Origin: JBCCQH01 sp039024435
GTDB lineage: Bacteria; Bacteroidota; Bacteroidia; J057; JADKCL01
Assembly: GCA_039024435.1 (NCBI GenBank)
Contig: JBCCQH010000019.1
Location: 1 to 64,000, forward strand
Length of the DNA stretch: 64,000 nt
Direction of reading: 5' to 3'
The translations under genes and the position numbers were made by a program. The notes under the pieces are model-generated. The model was given only the letters and a program-made list of their open reading frames with translations. It had not been told where the DNA came from and did not search any database. Shown here piece by piece: positions 1 to 8,704 of this stretch; position 1 is the stretch's first letter, and each line of letters begins with the position of its first letter.

Positions 1-1480
1 AGCCAAACTCTTAGAGATGAGTCGCGAGGAACTCCTGGACCTGGCCATACGCCGGGAGATGGAATTGGACAGCCTCAAACGTCAGATCTACGGCCAGAGA
101 TCCGAGCGTCACGTCCCGGCCGAGATCATCAATCAGATGAAGCTGGAACTGGGCCAAATCGGAGAGTCGCAGGCCCCTCCCGAGATGGAAGCGATCAGCT
201 ATGAGCGCAAGAAGGCCAAAAAGAAAAAGCCCCATCCGGGACTTTATCCCCTACCCACCGATCTTCCGCGTAAAGAGATTCTCATCGAACCAGAAGAGGA
301 CACCAGCGGCATGAAGCAGATCGGTGAGGAAGTGACCGAAGCCCTCGACTTCATTCCGGCCAAATTCCTGGTCAACCGCTACATCCGTCCCAAGTACGCC
401 CGTACCGACTACGATCCGGACGGTGGTGAAGCCGGGGTGGTCTGTGCTCCCATGCCGGCGCGTCCCATCGACAAGGGAATCGCCGAAGCCGGGCTGTTGG
501 CTATCATTCTGCTGGATAAATACCTCGACCACCTGCCGCTTTACCGCCAGATCCAACGCTTCAAACGCGCCGGGGTCAACATCCCCGACTCCACCATCGC
601 CGATTGGATCGCCCAAACCTGCAGATTGCTTGATCCGCTTTTTGCCGTTCACCGAAGGCAGGTACTCACTCAGCATTACCTGCAGGTGGACGAGACCACG
701 ATCAAGGTATTGGACCGACAGAAGAACAAGCAAAAGAAGAACGTCCACCTGGGCTACTTCTGGGTCTATCACTCACCCTTGCAAAGGTTGGTGCTGTTCG
801 ATTACCAGCCCAGCCGGCGCAAAGAGGAGCCGGTCAAATGCCTGAAAAACTACCAGGGCTACCTGCAAACCGACGGTTATGCGGCTTACAACCAGTTCGG
901 TGACAAAAAGGGTATCGTCATGTTGGGCTGCATGGCCCATGCACGGCGCAAGTTCTTCGAAGCCGGAGAGAGCGATCCCCGGGTGGCCCATGCCTTGGGC
1001 GTCTTCCAAAAACTCTACGCCATCGAAGCCACGGCCCGTGAACACCAGCTCACCCACGATCAGCGGCAGAAGATCCGCGAAAAGGAGAGCAAACCCATCT
1101 GGGAGCAGTTCAAGCAATGGCTACTTGGTACCTGGAAGGAACTCACCCCTAAGCACAAGCTCAACACCGCCATCGAGTACATGCTGCCCCGCTGGACGCA
1201 GTTGGGCCGCTACCTGCTCAATGGGGAATTGGAGATCGACAATAACCTGATCGAGAACCAGATCCGTCCCGTGGCCTTGGGAAGAAAGAATTACCTTTTT
1301 GCCGGCAGTCACAATGGCGCCCGAAGGTCAGCGATGATCTATTCCCTGCTGGGAACCTGCAAGCTGCATGGGATCGAGCCGTATGCATGGCTCAAGGACA
1401 TCCTGCAACGGTTGCCCGAACATCCGGTCAACCGAGTGGAAGAACTGCTGCCGCACAATTGGATGAGAGAGCAAAGTTGA
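1..1480 (+). CDS. IS66 family transposase (TnpC), start may lie outside window
   Basis: Transposase that catalyses DNA strand transfer for an IS66-type insertion sequence. The first ATG in the window is at 17, but the frame stays open to the window edge, so the 487 visible residues may lack the true N-terminus. The order is a charged N-terminal helix, a basic KKAKKKKPH stretch, the IS66 core and the C-terminal domain ending in LLPHNW. Candidate DDE residues, counted from the ATG at 17, are D225 (QVDET), D286 (QTDGYAAYN) and E413 (DNNLIENQIRP). The conserved RKNYLFAGS and HGIEPYAWL blocks are present, so the gene looks intact. Companion genes tnpA/tnpB would lie upstream of the window. Only 27 bases separate its stop from the remnant of a different (IS3) element. 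Confidence 0.93.
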   Translation, partial: AKLLEMSREELLDLAIRREMELDSLKRQIYGQRSERHVPAEIINQMKLELGQIGESQAPPEMEAISYERKKAKKKKPHPGLYPLPTDLPRKEILIEPEEDTSGMKQIGEEVTEALDFIPAKFLVNRYIRPKYARTDYDPDGGEAGVVCAPMPARPIDKGIAEAGLLAIILLDKYLDHLPLYRQIQRFKRAGVNIPDSTIADWIAQTCRLLDPLFAVHRRQVLTQHYLQVDETTIKVLDRQKNKQKKNVHLGYFWVYHSPLQRLVLFDYQPSRRKEEPVKCLKNYQGYLQTDGYAAYNQFGDKKGIVMLGCMAHARRKFFEAGESDPRVAHALGVFQKLYAIEATAREHQLTHDQRQKIREKESKPIWEQFKQWLLGTWKELTPKHKLNTAIEYMLPRWTQLGRYLLNGELEIDNNLIENQIRPVALGRKNYLFAGSHNGARRSAMIYSLLGTCKLHGIEPYAWLKDILQRLPEHPVNRVEELLPHNWMREQS

Positions 1481-1507
1481 GAATTGAAAGATGGGTTGGT
1501 CGGGCGT

Positions 1508-2225
1508 ATGCGGATGATCGACGAGCACCACCTGGAGCATCCCTGGTTGGGAGTTCCCCGTGTGACCAGTTGGCTGCGCAAGGACAAGGGGATCAAGGTC
1601 AATCACAAGCGGGTCGAATGACTCTTCGGTCTGCTGGGCATCCGGGCGATCGGTCCCAATCCGAACACTTCCCGTCCAGGAAAGGGGCTTGGTCACAAGG
1701 TTTATCCCTAGCTACTTCGGCAGGTGAAACCAACCCGTCCCAACCAGGTCTGGGCCACTGATCTGACCTACATCCCGGTGCGCGGAGGCTACCTCTACCT
1801 GATGGCGATCATTGACCTGCACAGCCGTTACATCGTCGGCTGGAGCCTGTCCAACACCATGGAGGCGGCATGGTGCGTCGAGACCTTGAGAGCGGCTGTC
1901 GAACAACACGGCCCTCCGGAGATCCTCAACACCGACCAGGGCAGCCAGTTCCTTTCCGAGGCCTTCACCACTTGTGTAACCAAGGAGATGGGCATTCGGC
2001 TGAGCATGGACGGAAAGGGGCGCGCCATCGACAACGTGTTCATCGAACGTCTGACGCAGCCTCAAGTACGAGCATGTCTACCTGCGTCCGGCCGATGACG
2101 GGATCGCTTGTTATCGCGGCTTGGCCGACTATTTCGATTACTACAACCGGCGCCGGAGGCATTCCTCCATCGGGGATGAGGTTCCCGAAACGGTCTACCG
2201 CCGGCTACAACCCCATGCGGCATGA
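1508..2225 (+). pseudogene. IS3-family transposase orfB, disrupted (two stops plus frameshift)
   Basis: Reading the frame from the ATG at 1508 gives a nearly complete IS3-family integrase-type transposase. It has HPWLGVPRVTSWLRKDKG, then HKRVE, then a TGA at 1619-1621 where the family usually has Arg, then a TAG at 1709-1711 in the HKVYP-x-LL motif where Tyr is usual. The rve core follows: D in WATDLTYIPV, D in LNTDQGSQF and E in NVFIERL. Just after FIERL (about 2053-2060) two bases are missing, and the rest (KYEHVYLRPADDG, YFDYYNRRRRHSS) continues in another frame to a TGA at 2223-2225. The first part of orfB and all of orfA are absent. The gene is non-functional and decayed by point mutation and a small deletion. 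Confidence 0.9.
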
Positions 2226-2339
2226 GCATCCGACATAGACACATCGAAATGCAAATGCGTCACGAAGAGTCTTTCTTCGACCGGCCCCGCCCTTCTGTGA
2301 AGGGCCGTCCGAAGAAAAAATATGGTTCCAGACAGGATG

Positions 2340-2405
2340 GATGGGAATCCTGCATGGTTCTCACTTAATTTGAAGCAATTGCTGTCCTGACGATGGGGGG
2401 AAGCT
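2340..2405 (+). mobile_element. Probable right end of the IS3-family element
   Basis: Downstream of the IS3 transposase relic is a TTAATTTGAAGC stretch followed by TGTCCTGACGATGGGG. It resembles the non-coding right end that commonly follows orfB in IS3 elements. The serine-recombinase reading frame becomes recognisable right after it, so the element seems to abut or interrupt that gene. The exact boundary cannot be fixed because the left end is missing. Confidence 0.35.
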
Positions 2406-3144
2406 CATTCATGGCAAAGAGTTTCCCCATGCTCCGCTAAAATGGTTTCTGCGTTGTTCCTGCTGTGGAGAATATCTAACCTCCTATACCAGAACCAGGA
2501 AGTCAAAGAAGCTCAAAACAGAGGATAGAAAGGCTGTATATACCTATGCCAAACCGTACCATTACTATACATGCAGGACGAAGGGCTGCAAGCTGAATGC
2601 AAGTACAGCCCCAGTACACGAGGCGTTTATCTCCGTGCTGCATCATTTGGAACTCAATCGAGGGCTGATTGATATAGCCAAAGCCAGGCTGGAAGAAACC
2701 TTTGCGCGTCTCAATGCCGATAACCAAGAGCGACTATCAGAGGTAGAAGTGGAACTCACAGAAGTCAACGCGAAGATCAAGAAAGCCCGTAAAGCACTGT
2801 TCATGCAAACGATGGACAAGGAAATCTATGATGAATTCATGCCTGAACTTGAAGCGGAAAAAGCCAAACTTGAAGCGGAAATCTCAAAGGCAGAGTTCAC
2901 GATTTCGAACCCCCAAAGGTACATTGCCAAAAGCCTTGAAATCGCCTCAAATTTGCCTGAATTGTGGATTTCAGGTGATTACTCCATGCGTCAAAGATTG
3001 CAGAAATTAGTCTTTCCTGACGACCTCTATTTTTCACGCAAATCCACCACATTTCGAACCCCCAGACTCAACAGCATTTTCGCCCTTTTTACCACCATAG
3101 ACCCGGAAAATGAGGGCAAAAAAAAGAGAGGATTTTCCAATTGA
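2374..3144 (+). pseudogene. Serine recombinase, C-terminal half only
   Basis: The frame is open from just after a TGA at 2371 to the TGA at 3144, far beyond the nominal GTG start at 2635. The translated segment contains LKWFLRCSCCGEYL, then HYYTCRTKGCK, which is the paired-Cys zinc ribbon of large serine recombinases. A long charged coiled coil (about 2680-2900) and the usual C-terminal RLQKLVFPDDLYF-like tail follow. The N-terminal resolvase domain with the catalytic Ser is absent. The DNA where it should be holds the IS3 right end. It is a truncated integrase of a former mobile element, consistent with the att-like repeat 18 bases beyond its stop. Confidence 0.8.
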
Positions 3145-3161
3145 AATTGAAAAATCCCCTT

Positions 3162-3180
3162 TTGCGGAGAAGGAGGGATT
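3162..3180. repeat. att-like direct repeat of the tRNA-Ser 3' end (outer copy)
   Basis: The 19-base string TTGCGGAGAAGGAGGGATT occurs here and again at 3342-3360, where it forms the 3' end of the tRNA-Ser gene. Flanking bases differ on both sides, so the match is exactly 19 bp. Duplication of a tRNA 3' end beside a recombinase relic is the usual signature of an attachment site of an integrated element. Confidence 0.6.
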
Positions 3181-3208
3181 GCTCCGCCATCCCAGATTGG
3201 GCCCCAGT

Positions 3209-3345
3209 GCAAGCCCCACCAACGCGCACTGCTCCTCCGTCGCAGTCCCGTTTTTTCATGTGCAACCACTTACGAAATCCGATCGGCTTTCGACGCGGCC
3301 GCACATGAAAAAACCCGCCTGAAAAGGCGGGTTGGTGGGGCTTGC
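3209..3345. repeat. Nested inverted repeats flanking the tRNA-Ser tail
   Basis: A perfect 15-bp inverted repeat (GCAAGCCCCACCAAC at 3209-3223 against 3331-3345) encloses a perfect 13-bp inverted repeat (TTTTTTCATGTGC at 3251-3263 against 3301-3313). The left arms look like an inverted, diverged copy of the tRNA's downstream region. The spacer that holds the tRNA terminator in the right copy is replaced by unrelated sequence in the left copy. Confidence 0.7.
3307..3332 (-). terminator. Rho-independent terminator of tRNA-Ser
   Basis: On the minus strand, just past the tRNA 3' end, AACCCGCC-TTTTCA-GGCGGGTT forms an 8-bp stem and is followed by a run of T. It is correctly placed to end the tRNA transcript. 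Confidence 0.75.
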
Positions 3346-3432
3346 GGAGAAGGAGGGATTCGAACCCTCGGTACCCGGTTAAGGTACACTCGCTTTCCAG
3401 GCGAGCCCGTTCGACCACTCCGGCACCTCTCC
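3345..3432 (-). tRNA. tRNA-Ser (anticodon GGA)
   Basis: Reading the minus strand gives an 88-nt type II tRNA. The acceptor GGAGAGG pairs with CTTCTCC, with one G-T wobble. The anticodon arm is CTCGC-CTGGAAA-GCGAG, giving anticodon GGA. A long variable arm (GTGTACC...GGGTACC) and the T arm GAGGGTTCGAATCCCTC follow. The discriminator is G, typical of tRNA-Ser, and CCA is not encoded. Its 3' end is the inner copy of the 19-bp att-like repeat. Confidence 0.95.
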
Positions 3433-3633
3433 AGTTGTACTTTCAGTCGAAAGGATTGCAAAAATAACAAAAGAATTCATTTCGCCATAAAAAATCATCC
3501 TGCCGCCGTCCGCCCACAAGCGCTATTTTCCCCGAAGATCACTAATTTGGCCAGGGTGAGCGACCGGCGCAAGTTTTCGCGGGCCGCGTCATCTGTATGA
3601 GTACGTCAATCGTTTTACAACTACATCTACTGT

Positions 3634-4920
3634 ATGCTCAAAAAATACGCTTTTCTGTTTGTCATGCTGTGCATGGCCAGCCAGTTGGCCTGGACCCAGC
3701 CCCCGGCATCCACCGATCCTGCGGTCATCAATTGGATCCGCAACACCACCGGAGACCTCTATCTGGGCGACTCCACCGACGTCATCAGCGTGTGGTACAA
3801 CAACAACTTCGTCTACGTCGTCACGAACCAAGTCCCCAGCTACTACGGTGGGCTCACCTGGGCCAGCTCCAGTGCATTTTCCGCCATCGCCGACCGCACC
3901 ATATTCCGCTTGGACCTGACCCCGTCCCCCGCCACCACCAATGATGCGGTGGCCGGCTTCGTCGGCATCTGGCTCAATGGCACCATCGTCGCCTCCCCCG
4001 GGGACGGACAGTACTACGACCCCAACAACCAGGGCCTGACCGAGTGGGCGCGCATCGCCTGGTACTTCGAAGGTCTCATTTTCAGCGGACAAACCCCAAG
4101 CCCTTGGGGCGACCTCGACGAGACCTACGGCCACGCGACCCCGCAGGGCGTCTACCACTACCACGTCTACAACAACCAGATGATCGCCAACGTGGCCGAT
4201 TCATCCCAGCACTCCGAAATTATCGGATTCGCCTTCGACGGGTATCCCATCTACGGACCCTACGGCTACAGCGATCCGAACGACGCCAGCAGCGGCATCA
4301 CTCGGATGAAGACCAGCTACCAGGTCCGCAACATCACCAACCGGAACTTCCTTCCCGGCGGCGGCACCTCGACCAATCCCCCGCCCATCAACACCAACTA
4401 CCCCGTCGGTTGCTTCATCGAAGACTACGAATACAGCGCCAGTTCCGGCGACCTCGACGAGCACAATGGCCGCTTCTGCATCACCCCCGATTACCCCACC
4501 GGCACCTACGCCTATTTTATCACCCTGGACGACACCCTGGGACCCGCCTATCCCTACATGGTCGGCGAGACCTATTACGGGGACAAGTACTGGAACGGAC
4601 CCCAGCCCTCGACCACTAGCATTCCCGCCAATGCCGTGCAATTTACCGGCACCGCGACCGCGCTGACCCAGATTGACCGGCAAGGTGCCCTGGAAGTTTT
4701 CCCGAATCCCACCGCTGGGGCCGCGACCTTACGCACCAATATCTCCGGAGGCAAAACCATCCGCATCCGTGACCTCCAAGGCCGGATCCTGGACCAGTGG
4801 TCCACCACCAACCAGGAGATTCCCCTGGCGGGCAACCACCTCGCCGCCGGCGTCTACCTGGTGGAACTCGAAGCCCTGGACATCGGTGCGACCCTCAGCC
4901 AGCGCTGGATCATCCGCTAG
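3634..4920 (+). CDS. YHYH-domain secreted protein with T9SS type A sorting domain
   Basis: Secreted protein of 428 residues. A Sec signal peptide (MLKKYAFLFVMLCMASQLAWTQ) precedes the mature part. The middle carries the GVYHYHVYNN motif that names the YHYH family, with FDGYPIYGPYGY and DEHNGRFCITPDYP blocks typical of it. After about residue 350 comes an Ig-like T9SS type A sorting domain (VFPNPTAGAATLR, RDLQGR, AGVYLVELE) ending in RWIIR, which predicts export by T9SS and cell-surface attachment or release. The His-rich YHYH motif has been suggested to bind metal, but no enzymatic activity is established. The next gene, another T9SS cargo, starts 15 bases after the stop, so co-transcription is likely. 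Confidence 0.85.
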   Translation: MLKKYAFLFVMLCMASQLAWTQPPASTDPAVINWIRNTTGDLYLGDSTDVISVWYNNNFVYVVTNQVPSYYGGLTWASSSAFSAIADRTIFRLDLTPSPATTNDAVAGFVGIWLNGTIVASPGDGQYYDPNNQGLTEWARIAWYFEGLIFSGQTPSPWGDLDETYGHATPQGVYHYHVYNNQMIANVADSSQHSEIIGFAFDGYPIYGPYGYSDPNDASSGITRMKTSYQVRNITNRNFLPGGGTSTNPPPINTNYPVGCFIEDYEYSASSGDLDEHNGRFCITPDYPTGTYAYFITLDDTLGPAYPYMVGETYYGDKYWNGPQPSTTSIPANAVQFTGTATALTQIDRQGALEVFPNPTAGAATLRTNISGGKTIRIRDLQGRILDQWSTTNQEIPLAGNHLAAGVYLVELEALDIGATLSQRWIIR

Positions 4921-4935
4921 ACCATCAATCAACAC

Positions 4936-6519
4936 ATGCCGATTCGCCATCTCATCGGGTGGATGCTTGGGGTACTGACCGGAGCATCGCCCATTTTTGC
5001 CCAATACTTGCCCGAGGCCAGCTTCGGTGCGGGGGGATATTGGGTGGGGGGAGCGGATACCGTCACCTTGGCGGTCGACGCGGTGGGGGCCGGGGCCGAT
5101 TCGCTGCTGGTCCTGGCCGAGACCGGACCGGTTTCCGCGACCGAGATCGACCGGGACGTGCTGGTCATGAAATGGGCGGCGGATGGCACCCCGGACACCG
5201 ACTTCGGTACGGCGGGCGAATTGCGGTTTGACTTTGATTCGATGGCTTACAGCACCGCGATCGCCCTGTTTGCAGATGCGGACGGCAGCTTCCTGGTCCT
5301 GGGCTCGGGGCGAACGGAGAACAACGCGAGCCAGACCTGGGGTTGCCTGGAACGGATCTCGCGCCGAGGTGAGCGCCGGGATCTGGTGCTGGGGAAAAAG
5401 TCACTGCACTTTGCCTGGATCGGGCTAGCCGAATACCCGAATGTCATCCAACGCGACGCCGCCGGCCGCTACCTGATTGCCGGGTCGTCGTTTGACCCCA
5501 ATGGCAACCATCCCCAGCCGGTGATCATGCGCCTGACCCCCGATTTTCGGGTGGACACGACTTTCGGTGAGACCGGGATTCTCCTGTTTGATTTTGGGGC
5601 GATCCAATCGCTGCGGGAAACAGGAGAAGTGCATTTTTCCGGAGGCTTCGTCCGGGACCTAATCGTGTTAACAGACGGGACCATCGCCTTTTGTGGGGGA
5701 CTGTCCAATGGTGACCACTACGTCGGTTTCATCGCGGGTGTGCGGCCGGACGGGACACTCAATCCGGATTTTTGCCCGCCGCTGGGCTACCGGGCGCTGG
5801 ATTTGCTGGGTGAATACGACACGCGCATCCGAGCGGTGCGGGTCTTGCCGGACGGCACCCTGGTTTTCGGTGCGACCACTTCGAGTGCCAATCCGGTCCG
5901 CAACCTGATCGCCGGGCGCCTCAATCCCCAAAATGGCAGCCTGACCCACGAGTCCATCGACCTCGGGGTCGAAACCGAACTTGAGCGCCTGGAATACCTC
6001 GCCGACGGCAGCCTCGCCCTGCTCGGCACCACCGTCGGGCAGGGCAATTCCCATTTGGTACTGACTCAGATTCCCGATCCGAGCCGCCTGGAGATCCACC
6101 ACAGCGAAGCGTTTTCGCCCAATCCCGATCGCTCCGTCACCGGAACTTTCCTCCGGGAGCACGGCTCCCGCCTGCTGTTCGGCGGCTATACGGAAACCCC
6201 TACCCTCCGCATCGAAGCCGTCGTCGCGGTGGCCTCGCCCGCCCCCACCGCCGCTACCCCCGCGTCTGCAGAGCAACATTGGACAGTCTACCCCAACCCC
6301 ACCGCCGGCACACTGCACTGGCAAAGTGCCCTTCCTTTTGCGGCTCCGACGCAATACGAAGTGCGGGACCTGAGTGGTCGGCTGGTTCGGCAAGGCTCGC
6401 TTTCCCTGGGCAAGGCCCAAATCGATCTGCACGGACTTCCCGCGGCGCTCTACCTGCTCCGCCTCAGCGATGGTAAGTACTTCAGTACCGTGCGGGTGCA
6501 AAAGCTTGCCGGCGATTGA
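4936..6519 (+). CDS. Delta-60 repeat secreted protein with T9SS type A sorting domain
   Basis: Protein of 527 residues with a signal peptide ending at GASPIFAQ. The body carries irregular repeats of about 60 residues with the pattern D-x-D-F-G-T/E-x-G and DG-S/T-x-x-x-G (for example TPDTDFGTAGELRFDF and RVDTTFGETGILLFDF), which is the delta-60 beta-propeller-like repeat common in Bacteroidota exoproteins. The last 80 or so residues form a T9SS sorting domain (VYPNPTAGTLHW, VRDLSGRLVRQG, LPAALYLLRLSDG). No catalytic motif is visible, so an extracellular structural or binding role is only inferred. It is probably in an operon with the YHYH gene 15 bases upstream. Confidence 0.8.
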   Translation: MPIRHLIGWMLGVLTGASPIFAQYLPEASFGAGGYWVGGADTVTLAVDAVGAGADSLLVLAETGPVSATEIDRDVLVMKWAADGTPDTDFGTAGELRFDFDSMAYSTAIALFADADGSFLVLGSGRTENNASQTWGCLERISRRGERRDLVLGKKSLHFAWIGLAEYPNVIQRDAAGRYLIAGSSFDPNGNHPQPVIMRLTPDFRVDTTFGETGILLFDFGAIQSLRETGEVHFSGGFVRDLIVLTDGTIAFCGGLSNGDHYVGFIAGVRPDGTLNPDFCPPLGYRALDLLGEYDTRIRAVRVLPDGTLVFGATTSSANPVRNLIAGRLNPQNGSLTHESIDLGVETELERLEYLADGSLALLGTTVGQGNSHLVLTQIPDPSRLEIHHSEAFSPNPDRSVTGTFLREHGSRLLFGGYTETPTLRIEAVVAVASPAPTAATPASAEQHWTVYPNPTAGTLHWQSALPFAAPTQYEVRDLSGRLVRQGSLSLGKAQIDLHGLPAALYLLRLSDGKYFSTVRVQKLAGD

Positions 6520-6645
6520 TTGCGAAGCCCCATCTGGGCAAGCTCCTGTTTACTTTCCCCAAAAAATGTGCCTAAATTCTATCGCGCCCAATGCTTTATT
6601 GCGGTGAACCATCAGCGGAAGCCGAAAAGCTGGAACAGAGTAGGC

Positions 6646-7077
6646 ATGTCCAACCTAAAATTTATCCTCATGGATGACGAACCCCAATTTGACCCTCGCC
6701 CGTTAGACAATTATACGGGTGAGCCGAAGCACCTGCCCCACGAGGCATGGCACATTCACGACCACCGGCGTAGGAGAAGGCTCCCTCTGTCGGACGATAC
6801 CGGATTCAATTCCGCGACCCCCGGTGACTTTCGCGATGACGAAGGTGAAGAAATGATCCCCCACGACCCAAGTCAGGAGACCCATCTGCCCCACGAAGCG
6901 TGGCACGTAGTGGAGAAGCGGCAACGCGATGGGGGAGAGATTTGGATCATGCAGCAAGGGGGCTCCCCCGAGGGGCCCAGCCGCAGAACGCGCTTGCCCC
7001 ACGAAGCCTGGTACGTTGTGAATGAGCCCGGTAAGCGGCCGCGGGTCAACCGCCGGGAAACCCACCAGCCAGAGTAA
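6646..7077 (+). CDS. Small protein with three LPHEAWH-type motifs
   Basis: Protein of 143 residues starting at ATG 6646. The longer upstream reading frame has no better start and no signal peptide. It is hydrophilic and probably disordered, but the block (H/R)LPHEAW(H/Y)-V/I recurs three times: KHLPHEAWHIH (HEAWH at residues 32-36), THLPHEAWHVVE (83-87) and TRLPHEAWYVVN (119-123). Each block is preceded by a short acidic or polar linker and followed by an Arg-rich segment. HEAWH fits HExxH, and LPHEAWHVVQQ-like strings are known to me from DUF4157 (eCIS core) proteins of Bacteroidota. Here only the short motif is present, without the rest of that domain, and the third copy lacks the final His. 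I assign no function. A strong terminator follows. Confidence 0.75.
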   Translation: MSNLKFILMDDEPQFDPRPLDNYTGEPKHLPHEAWHIHDHRRRRRLPLSDDTGFNSATPGDFRDDEGEEMIPHDPSQETHLPHEAWHVVEKRQRDGGEIWIMQQGGSPEGPSRRTRLPHEAWYVVNEPGKRPRVNRRETHQPE

Positions 7078-7098
7078 AAATTCGCAACATTACTCCCT

Positions 7099-7140
7099 AC
7101 CCGATTCCGGGCTCCATGCCAGGAATCGGGTTCATTTTTT
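7099..7140 (+). terminator. Rho-independent terminator
   Basis: ACCCGATTCC (7099-7108) pairs with GGAATCGGGT (7122-7131) around a 13-nt loop and is followed by TTCATTTTTT. It ends the small LPHEAWH gene and overlaps the stop of the convergent gene at 7132. Confidence 0.75.
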
Positions 7141-8628
7141 GTCCCGCATGAGTTCGCGGGCTTTTTCTTCCAGCCACTCGATAGAGGATGGCCGCTCGCC
7201 AGAATGGATGTCTTCCAGGATCTGGGCCGCGATCCGGTGCGCGTCCGGCTGATCCCAGGCCCGAAACAGCCGGCGGGTGTACCGGACAAAAAGCTGCATA
7301 AGTTGGCGGTAGGTTTCCCCAATGGCTTTGACCCGGGCGTAGTGCTTCCGGCAAGCTTCCAGCAGGTGCTCCAGCAGGTCGGTTTCCCGCAGTTCGTAGT
7401 AGCATTTCACCGTACACATGCGGTGGAGCATATTGTCAAAATCACTGGTGTAGATCTGCTTGCGGGACAATAGGATCAATGCGGCGCGGAATTCGCCCAG
7501 GCCCATTTTCAGGCGGGCCTGGGCCAGAGCGATGCTCGGTTCTTGCAGGTGGCTCGCCAGGCGCGGCCCAAAGTCGGTGATGCACCGAGCACACCAGGCA
7601 TAAGCTTTGAAGCGGATTGATAGCGACACGGCATTGTAAAAATCAGCGTAGGAGATGCGGCCTTCGCGGAGCATAAATCCCTTTTCCAGGCCCAACTGGA
7701 TCAACCGAAAGCGTTCCAATTCCGCCTCGGGTAGGTTGCGGCGGTAGACGATGAGGATGTGGTAATTGAGCAGGAAGTTGAACATACCTATCTGTTCACC
7801 GCGGGAGAGCCGGTCCAGTTGTTTCAGCACTTTGTCCCGGAGATAGGCTCCGGTCACCGGATTGAACGTCCCCAATAGGCCATCCCTTACGGCGCGGCGG
7901 TAACAATCGATGTAAAACAGATCCCGAAAAGCCGGAGATTCGGCCTGCGCCAGCACCTCTTCCAGCATGGGAATCACTAGGGGACGATCAAACATCACGT
8001 CCTGCAATACCTGAACCCAGACATTCATGAGCTTGTGGGTAAGGTAAAAGGCGTCCAGTTTGGTCTGGATTGTGGAAATGTCCGAATCTTTGATGTTCCA
8101 ACGCTCAAACCGGGGATGTTCGTGGGCGTCCTGCTCTAACATGTACTGGTGCAGATAGTGGTTGATCGATGAAGGATCGTGTTCATCGTAGCGTTTTCCG
8201 GCTTTTTCCAGTTCAGCAAAGTAAAATTCATCGGCTTGCCGCTCCCGCAGGGCATTCATGAGCAGGAAGGTCCGGTGAAAACCGGGAATTTGCGCTTGCT
8301 TCCCCACCAGAAAGTCCTCCAAATGGGTTTTTAGCTCATAATTGAGGTCATCGAGGCGCTTGCGGATCACTTTTTGGCGTTCCAATGCCGCCAGATCCGA
8401 TGTCGCAGCGGCATCTTGGGGATACAGCTTCGAAAACAGGCGGGATTTCGCGGGAAGGCGACGGTTGTCCCGGATGCACTGGCGGAGAATGGCAAAATAA
8501 TCGACGAGTACCTCACGGCGGTTGTGAAAATCTGTGGCCAGGTAACGGCCAAATTCATTCAACTCATTTCGCGGAAGGCAGGCCATCAAGCGCTGCACCT
8601 TCGTGGCTCGGGATTCGGGAAGCTTCAT
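7132..8628 (-). CDS. Long alpha-helical hypothetical protein (paralogue of the 60.2 kb gene)
   Basis: Protein of 498 residues with no signal peptide or membrane segment. It is almost entirely helical and charged, with a TPR-like alternation of helices, beginning ATKVQRLMACLPRNELNEFGRYL and ending EEKARELMRDKK. Its organisation (N-terminal helix block LMACLPRNELNEFGRYL, then a long chain of helices) matches the gene at 60241-61734 (LIASLNRAEKRYFKVFAG), although identity is low. I recognise this only as a conserved uncharacterised Bacteroidota type. A scaffold or protein-interaction role is a guess from the fold. It is transcribed divergently from the cohesin/dockerin gene. Confidence 0.75.
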   Translation of the reverse strand: MKLPESRATKVQRLMACLPRNELNEFGRYLATDFHNRREVLVDYFAILRQCIRDNRRLPAKSRLFSKLYPQDAAATSDLAALERQKVIRKRLDDLNYELKTHLEDFLVGKQAQIPGFHRTFLLMNALRERQADEFYFAELEKAGKRYDEHDPSSINHYLHQYMLEQDAHEHPRFERWNIKDSDISTIQTKLDAFYLTHKLMNVWVQVLQDVMFDRPLVIPMLEEVLAQAESPAFRDLFYIDCYRRAVRDGLLGTFNPVTGAYLRDKVLKQLDRLSRGEQIGMFNFLLNYHILIVYRRNLPEAELERFRLIQLGLEKGFMLREGRISYADFYNAVSLSIRFKAYAWCARCITDFGPRLASHLQEPSIALAQARLKMGLGEFRAALILLSRKQIYTSDFDNMLHRMCTVKCYYELRETDLLEHLLEACRKHYARVKAIGETYRQLMQLFVRYTRRLFRAWDQPDAHRIAAQILEDIHSGERPSSIEWLEEKARELMRDKK

Positions 8629-8704
8629 TCCGGAATATGAGAATTTCTTAAAAAATTACCGAGTTTTTTGCAAATCTGTCCTTTCGTAGAACCCTCCGAT
8701 CACT

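Noticed and set aside
5668..6501. 277-codon minus-strand ORF opposite the delta-60 protein
   Set aside because: Long antisense frames are common here because of the high GC content; the plus-strand gene has a signal peptide and T9SS domain.
6646..7077. Active zinc metalloprotease based on HEAWH
   Set aside because: The protein is too short and disordered for a protease fold, no third zinc ligand is evident, and one of the three copies lacks the second His.
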